Assembly (NCBI GenBank): GCA_018242525.1
Contig: JAFEBS010000001.1
Coordinates: forward strand, 130,339 to 194,338
Reading direction: 5' to 3'
Source of the DNA: Planctomycetota bacterium
Lineage (GTDB): Bacteria > Planctomycetota > Planctomycetia > Planctomycetales > Planctomycetaceae
DNA length: 64,000 nt
A program made the position numbers and the translations under genes. This document shows, piece by piece, positions 35,701 to 44,447 of this stretch. How positions within the stretch are numbered: the stretch's first letter is position 1; each line of letters opens with the position of its first letter. The notes beneath the pieces were generated by a model. That model made no database searches, was not told the origin of the DNA, and was given only the letters and a program-made list of their open reading frames with translations.

Positions 35701-38619
35701 GAAGACGAGTGGCAACCCGGAACTGAGTCGCGAGGGATTGTCTTCCTCGCAATTCAATCGCAACAATTCTTCAAACCGTCTTACGGCCTCGTCCCTGGAC
35801 GTGTGTGACAGTGCGACCGCCTCGCGATAGAGCAGTTCCCAGTCGTCGGGAAACTGGGCTCGCAGGATCTTCAGGCGCGACTGCAGTCGCGCGTCCTCCT
35901 GGCGCTGATACATGCCGTCCAGCAGCTTCAGCAATTCCGCATTCAACTCCCGTTCACCCGCTTCCAGTGTCAGCAGTTCCAGCGCTTCCTCCTCACGATT
36001 GGCCTGAAACAGAAACTCCGCCAATCGGTATCGCTCTGCGGCGTTGCCGGTGATCTGCCACAGTTGGCGCTGGAACCGTGCGGCGGCGGCATAGTCGCGC
36101 TGCCGTTCGGCCAGCGACCGCAAGTGGGTCAACAGATCCGTGTCGCGTGTCCCTTCCACGGCCAGCGATTCCAACTTGCGCTGGGCGGTGGCAAAGTCGC
36201 CGACCGTTTCATAGGCGCGGCCCAGGCAGAGTGTCATTTCCCGATGCAGGGCCGGGTCGCGCCGGTCGCGCTCCAGGCGGATATACAGCCTGTTCAGGTC
36301 ATTGCGCTTGGCAAGAACTTCCGCCAGGACCTGAACGATGGCGAGTCGTTCCTCCAGACTCTTGGCTCGATCAAACGCGCGCCAAAGCAACTCGATCGCT
36401 TCAGTCGTCTGTCCGTGTTCCACCAGTGCCATTGCCAGTTTGATCAGCGTTTCCTGATCACTGGGATTCATGCGGACCGCACGACGCAGTGTCTGGATCC
36501 CCTCCTCGTATTCTCCCTGTCGAAAACAGAGTCCGGCAAAAAAATCACTGGCACCGGGATTCCCGGCGGCGGCGGTCAGATAGTCGCGCCCCGCCTTGAG
36601 TGCCTCGGTGCGTCGTCCCCGCTTCTCTTCCAGGGTGGCGATCCGCTTCAAATGCTCGCTGCGAAACCGTCGGTCGATCACCGCCAGTCGCGTATTGAGT
36701 TCAGTGGCGACCTCGTAGAGCTTTTGCGTTTCATGCAGGTGTGCGGCCGCCGTCAACATTGGGATGGAATCCGGACGCAGCTTCAATCCCTGCAGGATGG
36801 CCTGCAGGCCGTCGTGTGGTTGGGCCGCCGCTTCATACGCTCGCGCCAGCCAATACCATTTCAACGGATCGGAGGCGGGATCCGCTTCCAGGGCCGCACG
36901 AACTTCTGTGATGCGAGTTTTCAAACGATTCAGGGCGGTCAGCTCGGCCAGTTCGCGTTTCAATACGGCTTCACGCTCTTCGTCCGATGCAACGCGCTGG
37001 CCCACTGACAACAGTTGAGTCAGTGATTCTTCGTGTCGGTCACCCCGTGAGAGCAAATCGGCTTGTTTCAACTGTAGATTCAGGTCTTTCGGATCCAACA
37101 GACATGCCGCCGCATTGGCCTCAATCGCTTCCTCCACCCGTCCATTCGCTGCCAGGATCTCGGCCAGCCGAGCCAGATTGGAAGCGTTTCTGCGGCTTCC
37201 TGAAGCAATCTCGCGCCAGGTGGCGATCGCTTCGTCCATGCGGTCCTGTGACCGCAGGTACTCACCCAGATACTCGCGATACTGTCCCGAGTCCGGTGCC
37301 AGGCGAATCGCCATTTGGAAACAGTCGATTGCATCGTCAACCATGCCTGCTCGTCGAAACAAATCGGCAACCTGGGAGGCGACGTGGGCGTCCTGCGGGC
37401 GGGCTGTCAGCAGTTTCCGCCAGATCCGGCGCGCCTCCTGATGCCGCTGATCGTCGTCCTGCAGGTCGTCGTCCTTCAGGACGGCTCGACCCCATTCGCG
37501 CAACACGTCCGGGTTGCTGGGATCATGTTTCTCCAGTTCACGGAATTGATTTGCGGCCTCGTGGTATTTGCGGTTTCCCAACAGGTGATTGATCAGGACC
37601 AATCGCAATTCCCGATTCGACGGGGCCTGCTTCAAGACTTGCTGCAATCGCCTTTCGGCTTCGTTCCCTCGTCCGAGGCTGATGAACAGTCGAGCCAGTC
37701 GCGATACCGCGTCCAGATCATCCGGATGGCGATCGATCCATTTTTCATGGTAGGCGATCAATCCCGCCGGATTATTGTTCCGTTGATAGACCGCTTCGAT
37801 CCGCCGCCGGACGTCGCGAAACAGCCAGCTTTCCGGATTCAACTGCTGCAGCAACCGATCGAAGTCCTGCAGTCCTTCATCGGTCCGGCCGAGTTTCACC
37901 TTGATGTCCGCAGCCTCGATTTGAAACTGGGACTGGCGTTGCTTGTCCCGAGCGCTGGCGGCCAGTTTTTCAAAACGGGGCAGCGCGGCCGCCAGCTCGT
38001 TCTCTTCCAGCAGGACGGTCGCGATCTGTTCCTGCACGCGGGCATCGTTGGGGAACTCGGCCTCCAGCCGATTCCACACTTCCAGAGCCTGATCATTCTT
38101 TTGCGAGCGCTGATAGACCCGTCCCAGCGCCTGATAAATGTCCATCAGGTCGCTCGCGGCAGGCTGACGTTGAATGGCGCGCTCAAACGCTGCCGCCGCC
38201 TGATCCGTTTGGCCGGTCATCACCAGTGCCTGGCCCAGTTGATACGAGGCCATCGCGCTGGTTGGATCGAGTCGTTCGGCATTGGTCAGCGCCCGGACCG
38301 CGTCAACATCCCGTCCCCGTTGCGATTCAATCAGTCCGACGATCATCCACGCGACGGCAGAGTCAACCCCGTGATTCTGATCAGCCCGGTCCTGATAGTG
38401 CTTCAGCAATTCATTCAGGGATCCATGTTCAACGTGGTATCCATACACCTTGTCAAACGCGGTCCCCCGTCGCGGGTGCTTTTCGAGGACAGTGGCAAAC
38501 CGCTCGGAAATGGCCCGCTGAGTTTCTTCATCCATATCCTGCGCCACGCAGTTGAGGGATGAACTGGACGCGAATATCAAAGCGATGAGGCCCAGGACTG
38601 CCTGACAACGTCGCGCCAT
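32791..38619 (-). CDS. Giant secreted tetratricopeptide-repeat protein
   Basis: From ATG 38619 (GCAGGAG eight bases upstream) the protein has 1942 residues, with a signal peptide ending near NCVAQ. Residues about 30-950 contain many tandem TPR motifs of about 34 residues, for example DAVRALTNAERLDPTSAMAS, AAAAFERAIQRQP and DDAIDCFQMAIRLAPDSGQY. The second half is more irregular helical repeat, with further TPR-like units, and ends in LERLTAELEMWAK. No enzymatic motif is seen. The length and location suggest a periplasmic or surface scaffold for a large assembly (inference). The open frame continues 20 codons upstream, but the signal peptide and ribosome binding site fix the start. It is divergent from the alpha/beta hydrolase gene. 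Confidence 0.9.
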   Translation of the reverse strand: MARRCQAVLGLIALIFASSSSLNCVAQDMDEETQRAISERFATVLEKHPRRGTAFDKVYGYHVEHGSLNELLKHYQDRADQNHGVDSAVAWMIVGLIESQRGRDVDAVRALTNAERLDPTSAMASYQLGQALVMTGQTDQAAAAFERAIQRQPAASDLMDIYQALGRVYQRSQKNDQALEVWNRLEAEFPNDARVQEQIATVLLEENELAAALPRFEKLAASARDKQRQSQFQIEAADIKVKLGRTDEGLQDFDRLLQQLNPESWLFRDVRRRIEAVYQRNNNPAGLIAYHEKWIDRHPDDLDAVSRLARLFISLGRGNEAERRLQQVLKQAPSNRELRLVLINHLLGNRKYHEAANQFRELEKHDPSNPDVLREWGRAVLKDDDLQDDDQRHQEARRIWRKLLTARPQDAHVASQVADLFRRAGMVDDAIDCFQMAIRLAPDSGQYREYLGEYLRSQDRMDEAIATWREIASGSRRNASNLARLAEILAANGRVEEAIEANAAACLLDPKDLNLQLKQADLLSRGDRHEESLTQLLSVGQRVASDEEREAVLKRELAELTALNRLKTRITEVRAALEADPASDPLKWYWLARAYEAAAQPHDGLQAILQGLKLRPDSIPMLTAAAHLHETQKLYEVATELNTRLAVIDRRFRSEHLKRIATLEEKRGRRTEALKAGRDYLTAAAGNPGASDFFAGLCFRQGEYEEGIQTLRRAVRMNPSDQETLIKLAMALVEHGQTTEAIELLWRAFDRAKSLEERLAIVQVLAEVLAKRNDLNRLYIRLERDRRDPALHREMTLCLGRAYETVGDFATAQRKLESLAVEGTRDTDLLTHLRSLAERQRDYAAAARFQRQLWQITGNAAERYRLAEFLFQANREEEALELLTLEAGERELNAELLKLLDGMYQRQEDARLQSRLKILRAQFPDDWELLYREAVALSHTSRDEAVRRFEELLRLNCEEDNPSRLSSGLPLVFGTSLPLPLVSRLSNMRQFQLTSNLPQIPTRSRVVSGTNLPHNWVNPHDYGVARMAAWGWLLRLTPSSNFDLNEFMQRHAPSRSPVPTRRDLMDQISILAFQNKNEQKRDVIRKLMQLSEDDLEARVLFLQSIGDRNPTLNQVSFLGGSGRQQNSPALDNASLDEVVRVYRTIDRRTDLIPLKVFLLRGVVTELTLGNRSDSASELFADAVQNAADLQVACLLLQFDQQLSDMKSTRRLLDLMFQHSAAANSRTFLASAIVATRLAPLLKTSNQADDMLVVWKQYLRLATEEMGRLRIAGSAGQTPNAPVQGAVRFTGSGQVYYITGISVSQGSADMPGFIYGDAARSMLTSIRREFLAAKRGDELISLLAQEIQGAGPTTLERLYWQHALAYIQWNAFQSDESFRLLEAAIQDFGADRLPNNFDLRGALVRQYESVSNFSKALALLDQDTGPRNPDAEKKILHLAIVVRSLERAKAAVQRLTAERVEHKELVKLAPLMLELGLLEEVEKMLKRTAETESLDLAPLQILMDVQLKQGKKHDAAQTVLEALHILDHRRPGGSAGIISYQLDSSDGARPLTVKTSTPEEFRQHCHQVLRATGQLESLIDADERTLAEGSPPEKLLTRMIGLHTVAGNDKRAAEVTIVKLTMELADSPNRFPLILKYVELEQYDEAFAQMNVMVQSDCREFASRCRDFLFRFERSKSLAPFARLLAQIDWCVHDPTLATLNSIVTELHNRPATEEFGDQLFVKMWKQHPEHRREFVRQFQTDHMENLITTISELKPESLVQYFENFDGIKRLTLPLSVESQGVHRHLKCRWDDLWPGILQDEVLTTRLTSALKRQREAHGDDLPLLILSIQFASAARQDNLVTTLMDTIVRKIESRQSETKATATNLFADEVALWLIARRCLNQPALVQQGELLGRRSLRSCRQAGKIDLGRVILDEWMQIAKTTGDETTIERLTAELEMWAK

Positions 38620-38882
38620 CAATTGTACTCCTGCGACTGAAATGGGACCCGGAAATGTCACAGCGATTATAAGTGGCACGCGGTACGGAAAGGGATCATG
38701 GGTGATGGATCCATCAGAAAGTTGGCAAAAATCGTGACTGGCCAGCGGTCACTTTTCTTGCCCCATCCACGGTTCATTTCTTTTCACCCTGCAGGCCTTG
38801 ATTTTTTCGCGACAAACCCCAGTCTGTTCTGACGTTGCAACGTGAGGTGCTGATCGAGTCCTGGAACAAAGCGAGGCGGATG

Positions 38883-40865
38883 ATGACTGTTCGACGATTC
38901 CTGCAGGCAAGCGGAGTGGTGCTGGCACTGGGATTCATTTCCAGCGCGCTCGCGGATGGTCCTTCCGACAATGTCGCGGACAACGTGCGGCGAATTCCCA
39001 AGCTGGGGGTCGACGTTCCCGAAGCCGACCAGCACGAACTGGATCAGGGAATAAAGATCCTGGCGGACCAGATTTCCCAGTTGAAAAAGTCCGACAATCC
39101 ACTGGCTGGAAAGTTGTTGCCGGACGTGCTGATTTATCATCGGGCGGTCGACCAGGCACTGCGATTTCGCGAATTCTTCGACGCCAAAGAGATTCCGGTG
39201 GCCAAAGCCTTGTTGAAGCAGGGACAACAGCGGGCCGAGCAACTTCTGTCGGGAATGGCTCCCTGGACCCGGCAAACGGGTCCGGTGGTCCGAGGCTATA
39301 TTTCGAGGATTGATCAGACCGTTCAGCCCTTTGGTCTGGTGATTCCGGCCAACTACGATTTCGCCAATCCAAAGCCGCATCGTCTGGACTTCTGGTTCCA
39401 CGGTCGCGGGGAAACGTTGAGCGAAGTCAATTTCCTGAACGATCGCTCCAAAAACGTTGGTGCCATCTCGCCGCCCGATACGATCGTTCTGCACCCGTAT
39501 GGCCGCTATTGCAACGCCAACAAGTTTGCCGGTGAAATCGATTCGTTCGAGGCATTGGCGGCCGTCCAACAGCAGTACGACGTCGATCCGGATCGCATTG
39601 CCGTCCGCGGCTTTTCGATGGGAGGTGCGGCCTGCTGGCAATTCGCCGTGCACTATCCCGACCGCTGGTTCGCCGCGGCGCCCGGCGCCGGATTCTCGGA
39701 AACACCCGATTTCCTGAAGGTCTTTCAGAATGAGAAGCTGACCCCCACCTGGTATGAACAGAAGCTGTGGCACATCTACGATTGCACCGACTATGCCGCC
39801 AACCTCGCTCACCTGCCGACGGTCGCCTACAGCGGTGAAATCGACAAACAGAAGCAAGCCGCCGACATGATGGCTGCCGCCTTCGAGCGCGAGGGAATGA
39901 AGCTGCTGCATATAATCGGCCCGATGACAGCCCACAGTATTCACAAGGAATCGGCCAGGGAGATCGAAGCCAGGCTCGCAGAATGGGCTGTGAAGGGAAT
40001 TGACCGCTCGCCGTCCAGCCTGCAGTTCGTCACGTATACTTTGCGCTACAACAGCATGCACTGGTTGAAGGTCGACGGACTGAAGGAACACTGGGACGAA
40101 GCCCGCGTGGTCGTGAAGCCGGCGGGGGATGAACTGACCGTGCAGACGAAGAACGTCACGGCACTGACGCTGAATCCTCCCAAGGGACAACCCCGCAAAG
40201 TCCGGATCGATGGTGGTACCCCCGTCGCTCTGCCCGCAGACGGGTCTGTGGTCCTGGGTCCGAACGGTTGGCACGCCGGTCATTTGACGGGACTCCACAA
40301 GAAGCATGGTCTGCAGGGCCCGATCGATGACGCGTTTCTGGATTCATTTGTCTTCGTCAAGCCGAGTGGTGCCTGTCGCAGTGCGGCCGTCGACAAATGG
40401 GTGAAGTCCGAATTCGATCACGCGGTGACTCACTGGCGACAGCAGATGCGCGGCGATGCCATCGTGAAATCGGACAGCGAAATCACCGATCAGGAGATCG
40501 CGTCGTCGAACCTGGTCCTGTGGGGGGATGCCCAGTCGAACAAGATCCTGGCAAAAATTGTGGAAAAACTTCCAATCCACTGGACCGCTTCTTCCGTTCA
40601 GGCGGGTGATCAGTCGTTTGATGGCAGTCATCACGCGTTGATTGCGATCTATCCCAACCCGCTGAACCCGGAGAAATACGTCGTGCTGAACAGCAGTTTC
40701 ACATACCGTGAATACGATTATCTCAACAATGCCCGCCAGGTTTCCAAGCTGCCGGATTGGGTGATCGTGGATGTGAATACCCCACCCAACAGCCGGTACC
40801 CGGGCAAGGTCGTGGCGGCCGATTTCTTCGACGAACAGTGGCAGTTGAAGTCCGGGGCGAAATGA
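38883..40865 (+). CDS. Secreted alpha/beta-hydrolase (prolyl oligopeptidase/esterase family)
   Basis: From ATG 38883 (or 38880), with GAGGCGG a few bases upstream, the protein has 660 residues and a signal peptide ending near SSALA. The catalytic domain spans about residues 130-380: FGLVIPANYDF, LDFWFHGRGET (the usual oxyanion HG element), the nucleophile elbow GFSMGG with Ser245, and MTAHSIH near the C-terminal end as the likely catalytic-histidine region. A beta-rich domain of about 270 residues follows. It contains VKPAGDELTVQTKNVTALTL and later segments on ribosylation-like or carbohydrate-binding-like strands that I cannot assign. It is probably a periplasmic esterase or peptidase; the substrate is unknown. 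Confidence 0.85.
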   Translation: MTVRRFLQASGVVLALGFISSALADGPSDNVADNVRRIPKLGVDVPEADQHELDQGIKILADQISQLKKSDNPLAGKLLPDVLIYHRAVDQALRFREFFDAKEIPVAKALLKQGQQRAEQLLSGMAPWTRQTGPVVRGYISRIDQTVQPFGLVIPANYDFANPKPHRLDFWFHGRGETLSEVNFLNDRSKNVGAISPPDTIVLHPYGRYCNANKFAGEIDSFEALAAVQQQYDVDPDRIAVRGFSMGGAACWQFAVHYPDRWFAAAPGAGFSETPDFLKVFQNEKLTPTWYEQKLWHIYDCTDYAANLAHLPTVAYSGEIDKQKQAADMMAAAFEREGMKLLHIIGPMTAHSIHKESAREIEARLAEWAVKGIDRSPSSLQFVTYTLRYNSMHWLKVDGLKEHWDEARVVVKPAGDELTVQTKNVTALTLNPPKGQPRKVRIDGGTPVALPADGSVVLGPNGWHAGHLTGLHKKHGLQGPIDDAFLDSFVFVKPSGACRSAAVDKWVKSEFDHAVTHWRQQMRGDAIVKSDSEITDQEIASSNLVLWGDAQSNKILAKIVEKLPIHWTASSVQAGDQSFDGSHHALIAIYPNPLNPEKYVVLNSSFTYREYDYLNNARQVSKLPDWVIVDVNTPPNSRYPGKVVAADFFDEQWQLKSGAK

Positions 40866-40960
40866 GATTCCGTCTGAGCGGGGAGTTCCCATGAATTTCA
40901 CCGGCGTCAGAGACCCTCGCTAACGGATGACAAACCAGCCCCCCAGTCAGGACGATCACG

Positions 40961-42127
40961 ATGTCGGATCGACAGCGCGAAGAACTGGAATCAGCCGACT
41001 TACCGGAAGCCGCCGGGCCCGGCGAGTCGGTGGATTCGGGCAAGGGGCGTGTTTTCCCGTGCGGTGAATGTGGTGCCGACCTGGAATTCTCGATCGGTAC
41101 CCAAAGCATGAAGTGCCCGTTTTGCGGCACGGTCAAGACGATTGAAATCGCAGAAGACGCGGCTGTTGTCGAACATGACTTCCAGGCAATGCTGCAGCAA
41201 TTGAAGTCTCAACAGAAGCAGGGCATTCCCAACGACGAAAGCGGAGAAACCGAACACGCCATCCGCTGCGGATCCTGCGGTGCCGAGGTGGTGTTTCAGG
41301 GGACATTGACCAGCTCGCAATGTCCATACTGTGCCTGTCCGTTGCAGCGCGACAAGATCCATGATGCTCCGACGCGGATCCCGGTTGACGGAGTCCTGCC
41401 GTTCCAGGTTGCCGAACCGGATGCCGCCGCACAATTGCGCCAGTGGGTGAAGTCTCTCTGGTGGGCTCCCAATGAATTCAAACGTCAGGGAGCCAGCGGC
41501 AAGTTCAATGGCATGTATCTGCCGTATTACACGTTCGATGCGCAGACGTTCACCCGGTATTCGGGCCAGCGCGGCGACTACTATTATGTCACCGTGGGGG
41601 AAGGCAAGGACCAGCGGACGGAGCGCCGCACCAGTTGGAGCTTTCGATCGGGAGAGTTCGAGCGCTTTTTCGACGACACGCTGATCGTGGCCGCCCGGGA
41701 TGAAAGTTCCTCGTTGATCGAGAGCCTGGAACCGTGGCCCCTGAAGGACTGCATCCCTTTCACTCAGCAGGTCCTGGCCGGCTTCTTTGCCAGGACCTAC
41801 GACGTCACGCTGGACGAAGGGTTTTCCACGGCCCGTCAACGGATGGAAAGCGCGCTGACCAGCGACGTTCATCAACGGATCGGTGGGGACGAACAAAGCA
41901 TCACATCGCAACGGACGACCTACAGCGACGTCACGTTCAAACATCTGCTGCTGCCTGTCTGGCTGATGGCGTACCGCTACAAGGAAAAGTCCTATCGCGT
42001 GGTCATCAACGCGGTCACAGGCGAAGTCTCGGGCGAACGTCCCTACAGCATCTTCAAGATCCTGAGTGCCGTCGTCACGGTGGCCATCATCGTGGCCGGG
42101 ATCGTGATGTTCGTGAAGTCGCAGTAA
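40961..42127 (+). CDS. Zinc-ribbon membrane-anchored protein (TFIIB-type ribbon)
   Basis: A 388-residue protein from ATG 40961 with AGGA upstream. Two zinc ribbons occur near the N-terminus: CGEC/CPFC (about residues 34-55) and CGSC/CPYC (about 106-128). A middle globular region contains LPYYTFDAQTFTRYSGQRGDYYY and TERRTSWSFRSGEFERFFDD. The protein ends in a single hydrophobic helix (ILSAVVTVAIIVAGIVMFV), giving a tail-anchored topology with the ribbons probably cytoplasmic. Related proteins in databases are sometimes called helicase-like because of the ribbon, but no helicase motif is present. Function unknown. The next plus-strand gene encodes the DTW protein, 112 bp downstream. Confidence 0.8.
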   Translation: MSDRQREELESADLPEAAGPGESVDSGKGRVFPCGECGADLEFSIGTQSMKCPFCGTVKTIEIAEDAAVVEHDFQAMLQQLKSQQKQGIPNDESGETEHAIRCGSCGAEVVFQGTLTSSQCPYCACPLQRDKIHDAPTRIPVDGVLPFQVAEPDAAAQLRQWVKSLWWAPNEFKRQGASGKFNGMYLPYYTFDAQTFTRYSGQRGDYYYVTVGEGKDQRTERRTSWSFRSGEFERFFDDTLIVAARDESSSLIESLEPWPLKDCIPFTQQVLAGFFARTYDVTLDEGFSTARQRMESALTSDVHQRIGGDEQSITSQRTTYSDVTFKHLLLPVWLMAYRYKEKSYRVVINAVTGEVSGERPYSIFKILSAVVTVAIIVAGIVMFVKSQ

Positions 42128-42239
42128 TCTGACCTGGAACTCCATGGGATGCTGTGGTGGGCGAAGTCTGGTACCCTACGCTTATTCACCGGGATGTTGT
42201 GTTTCCCGGACTTCGAACTGCCAACTTCAAGGCTGATGC

Positions 42240-42941
42240 ATGCGGCGAGTCTTATCTGCGCACCGGTGCCCCGGTTGCGAGATCCGTCGACCTTTGTGCT
42301 TTTGCTCGTGGATCCCCAAGCTTGAGCTGCAGACGCGGGTCATCATCCTGATGCACACCGGCGAAGAGGTCTTGCCGAGCAACACCGCTCGACTGGCCGC
42401 GCGTGGACTGGTCAACAGCGAAATCCGGATCAACGGCCGCAAGGGCGATCGACTGAGCACCGAGGGGTTGGTTCAGGAAGGACGGCAGTCGCTGCTGCTT
42501 TATCCGAGTCGGCATGCCCGTGAATTGACTCCGGAATATGTCGCGAGCCTGCAGCAGCCGTTCAATCTGATTGTCCCGGACGGCAAATGGCGACAGACCC
42601 AGAAATTCGCCCGCCGCGAACCGGCCCTGGCGGGGATTCCCCACGTGAAAGTTCCCGAAGGTGCCCCCTCGGAATACCGATTGCGTCTGCAGCCCAATGA
42701 CCAGAGCCTGTGTACACTGGAGGCCATCGCCCGCGCCCTGGGTGCTCTGGAAAGTCGCGATGCGCAGGTTCAGCTGGAAACAGTCCTGAAAGTCATGGTC
42801 GAGCGCACACTGTGGGCCCGTGGCATGTTGCCCGCGCGGCATTGCGTCACGGGCGGAATACCGGACGAAGCTTACTCACTCCGCTGCCCACCCAGTCAGC
42901 GCGCGTCGAAATCCGCGACTCAGGACCTACCGGACGCGTGA
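42240..42941 (+). CDS. DTW-domain tRNA-uridine aminocarboxypropyltransferase
   Basis: A 233-residue protein with the features of the DTW family (TapT/YfiP), which adds the aminocarboxypropyl group of SAM to tRNA uridines (acp3U). The N-terminus has a zinc-type cysteine cluster, CPGC-EIRRPLCFC. Then come VIILMHTGEEVLPSNTARLA, LLLYPSRHARELTPE, and the name-giving segment LIVPDGKWRQTQKFARR, where DGKW replaces the usual DGTW, followed by LCTLEAIARALGALE. The C-terminus is basic and short. Start at ATG 42240 has AAGG in the leader. The Lys for Thr exchange inside the DTW motif is notable, but the remaining fold landmarks are intact. A related Tsr3-like gene lies at 3802-4332. Confidence 0.88.
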   Translation: MRRVLSAHRCPGCEIRRPLCFCSWIPKLELQTRVIILMHTGEEVLPSNTARLAARGLVNSEIRINGRKGDRLSTEGLVQEGRQSLLLYPSRHARELTPEYVASLQQPFNLIVPDGKWRQTQKFARREPALAGIPHVKVPEGAPSEYRLRLQPNDQSLCTLEAIARALGALESRDAQVQLETVLKVMVERTLWARGMLPARHCVTGGIPDEAYSLRCPPSQRASKSATQDLPDA

Positions 42942-42977
42942 TGTCGTTGTTTTCGACGGCGTGAATTCGAGTTGACG

Positions 42978-42996
42978 CCGACGCTGGCAGCGTCGG
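42978..42996. terminator. Hairpin between convergent DTW and DUF1501 genes
   Basis: CCGACGCT (42978-42985) and AGCGTCGG (42989-42996) form an 8-bp stem with a 3-base loop, followed by GGGTACGTTACCC, a second palindrome overlapping the DUF1501 stop. No T tract is present, so it may block transcription from both sides weakly. Confidence 0.45.
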
Positions 42997-43001
42997 GTAC
43001 G

Positions 43002-44447
43002 TTACCCCATCAGTTCCGGGATCGGTTTGCCGTGGTCGACGATCGGTGTCGGGCGGCCGTTGAAATCGCGGATCAGGGTTTTCGAGGAATCGATCCCCAT
43101 GTGATGGTAGATCGTGGCCAGGAAGTCACCCGGACCGCAGATCCGTTCGACGGAATCTTCGCCCCGCTTGTCCGTGCCGCCAATGAACTTGCCCGGTTCG
43201 ATTCCGCCACCGGCCCAGATGTTCGAGAACGCACGCGGCCAGTGGTCTCGGCCAGGTTGCTGCGTGCCGGCGGGAGCACTCGCGTCTCCCGCTCCGGTGC
43301 TGGCCGCGTAACTGATTTTGGGTGTCCTGCCAAATTCGCCCGTCACGACGACCAGCACGCGTTTGTCCAGGCCTCGCTCAAAGATGTCTTCAATCAATGC
43401 CGAGACGGCCTGATCATAGGCATCGGCCCGGAACTTCATGGCGTCAAACACGTGATGATTCACCGCATGATCGTCCCAGTTCTGGACTCGGCCGCAGAGC
43501 GGGCCGTTCAGGCTGGTCGTCAACACGTCGACACCTGCTTCCACCAGCCGCCGTGCCAGCAACAGTTGCTGACCCCAGGAGTTTCGTCCATAACGGTCGC
43601 GAATCCGTGGGTCTTCGCGGTTCAGATCGAACGCTTCCTTCGTCTTGGGATTCGTCAGCAAAGTCATCGCCTGGGTTTCGAACTCATCCAGGGCCTGCAG
43701 TTCCCGCTGTTGATCGAACGCTCGTTCCAGCGTGTCGAGGTTTTGACGGAGCGACGAACGACGGCCCAATCGGCGGACTTCGTTGGCATCGGTCAGGCCG
43801 ATGTTGGGAACCGTGAAGTTGGGCAGGTTCGGATTGCCGGAGACAACGAATGGCGAGTAGGCATCCCCCAGGTATGCAGGACCGTTGTATTCCAGCGGGG
43901 GGTTGATGCCGACATACGACGGAAGCGGATTTTCGCGGGGGCCATCGAGTGACCGCATGTAATTGGTGACGGTCATCCAATCGGGCAGACGCGGCTTGGG
44001 CTTGTCCCGGGTGTCGGAGTCGCCGGACAGCAATTGCATCGATCCGGCAGGATGTCCTCCCGCTCCCTGGCGCATGGATCGCAGCACGGTGAATTTGTCC
44101 GCGATGGCCGCCTGCCGGGGGATCAGCTCGCAAAAGTTCAGTCCGGGAACTTTCGTTGGGATCGTGCCGAACGGGCCGCTGTAATCGCTGCCCGCGTTTG
44201 GCTTGGGATCATAGGTTTCCAGGTGGGAACAGCCACCCGGCTGCCAGACCATGATCACAGCATTTTTCGGGCGCGATGATCCTTCGCCGGCCTGCAATTG
44301 ATGCTGGGCCTGCAAGCGCAGGATCCCGGGCAGACTGAGTGTGGCGAACCCGGCCAGACCGGTTTGCAGGAAGGCGCGTCGATTCCCGGCCACACTGTTG
44401 ATGGGGCCGGGACAATACGTTGGTCGTGCGTGGAAGGGTCTGCTCAT
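43002..44447 (-). CDS. DUF1501 protein, module A
   Basis: A 481-residue protein with a twin-arginine-type signal (NRRAFLQTGLAGFATLSLPG), so it is probably exported folded. The DUF1501 body belongs to the alkaline-phosphatase/sulfatase-like superfamily. It shows AVIMVWQPGGCSHLETYDPKP, the family's GG-x-x-H-x-x-T-x-D-P-K motif, then SYVGINPPLE, and near the end LVVVTGEFGRTPKI and DHWPRAFSNIWAGGGI, which hold the expected metal-binding residues. Substrates are unknown. Its start codon overlaps the stop of the upstream PPC-domain gene, so translation is coupled. It ends the first of three DUF1549/DUF1501 modules in the window. Confidence 0.93.
   Translation of the reverse strand: MSRPFHARPTYCPGPINSVAGNRRAFLQTGLAGFATLSLPGILRLQAQHQLQAGEGSSRPKNAVIMVWQPGGCSHLETYDPKPNAGSDYSGPFGTIPTKVPGLNFCELIPRQAAIADKFTVLRSMRQGAGGHPAGSMQLLSGDSDTRDKPKPRLPDWMTVTNYMRSLDGPRENPLPSYVGINPPLEYNGPAYLGDAYSPFVVSGNPNLPNFTVPNIGLTDANEVRRLGRRSSLRQNLDTLERAFDQQRELQALDEFETQAMTLLTNPKTKEAFDLNREDPRIRDRYGRNSWGQQLLLARRLVEAGVDVLTTSLNGPLCGRVQNWDDHAVNHHVFDAMKFRADAYDQAVSALIEDIFERGLDKRVLVVVTGEFGRTPKISYAASTGAGDASAPAGTQQPGRDHWPRAFSNIWAGGGIEPGKFIGGTDKRGEDSVERICGPGDFLATIYHHMGIDSSKTLIRDFNGRPTPIVDHGKPIPELMG

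Noticed and set aside
37315..38562. 415-residue open frame antisense to the TPR gene
   Set aside because: Composition is unlike the neighbouring proteins and the opposite strand has repeated TPR motifs.
38680..38880. GTGAC/GTCAC inverted repeat followed by TTTTCTT between the TPR and hydrolase genes, looking like a terminator
   Set aside because: The stem is only five base pairs and it lies between two divergent gene starts, where a terminator is not expected.
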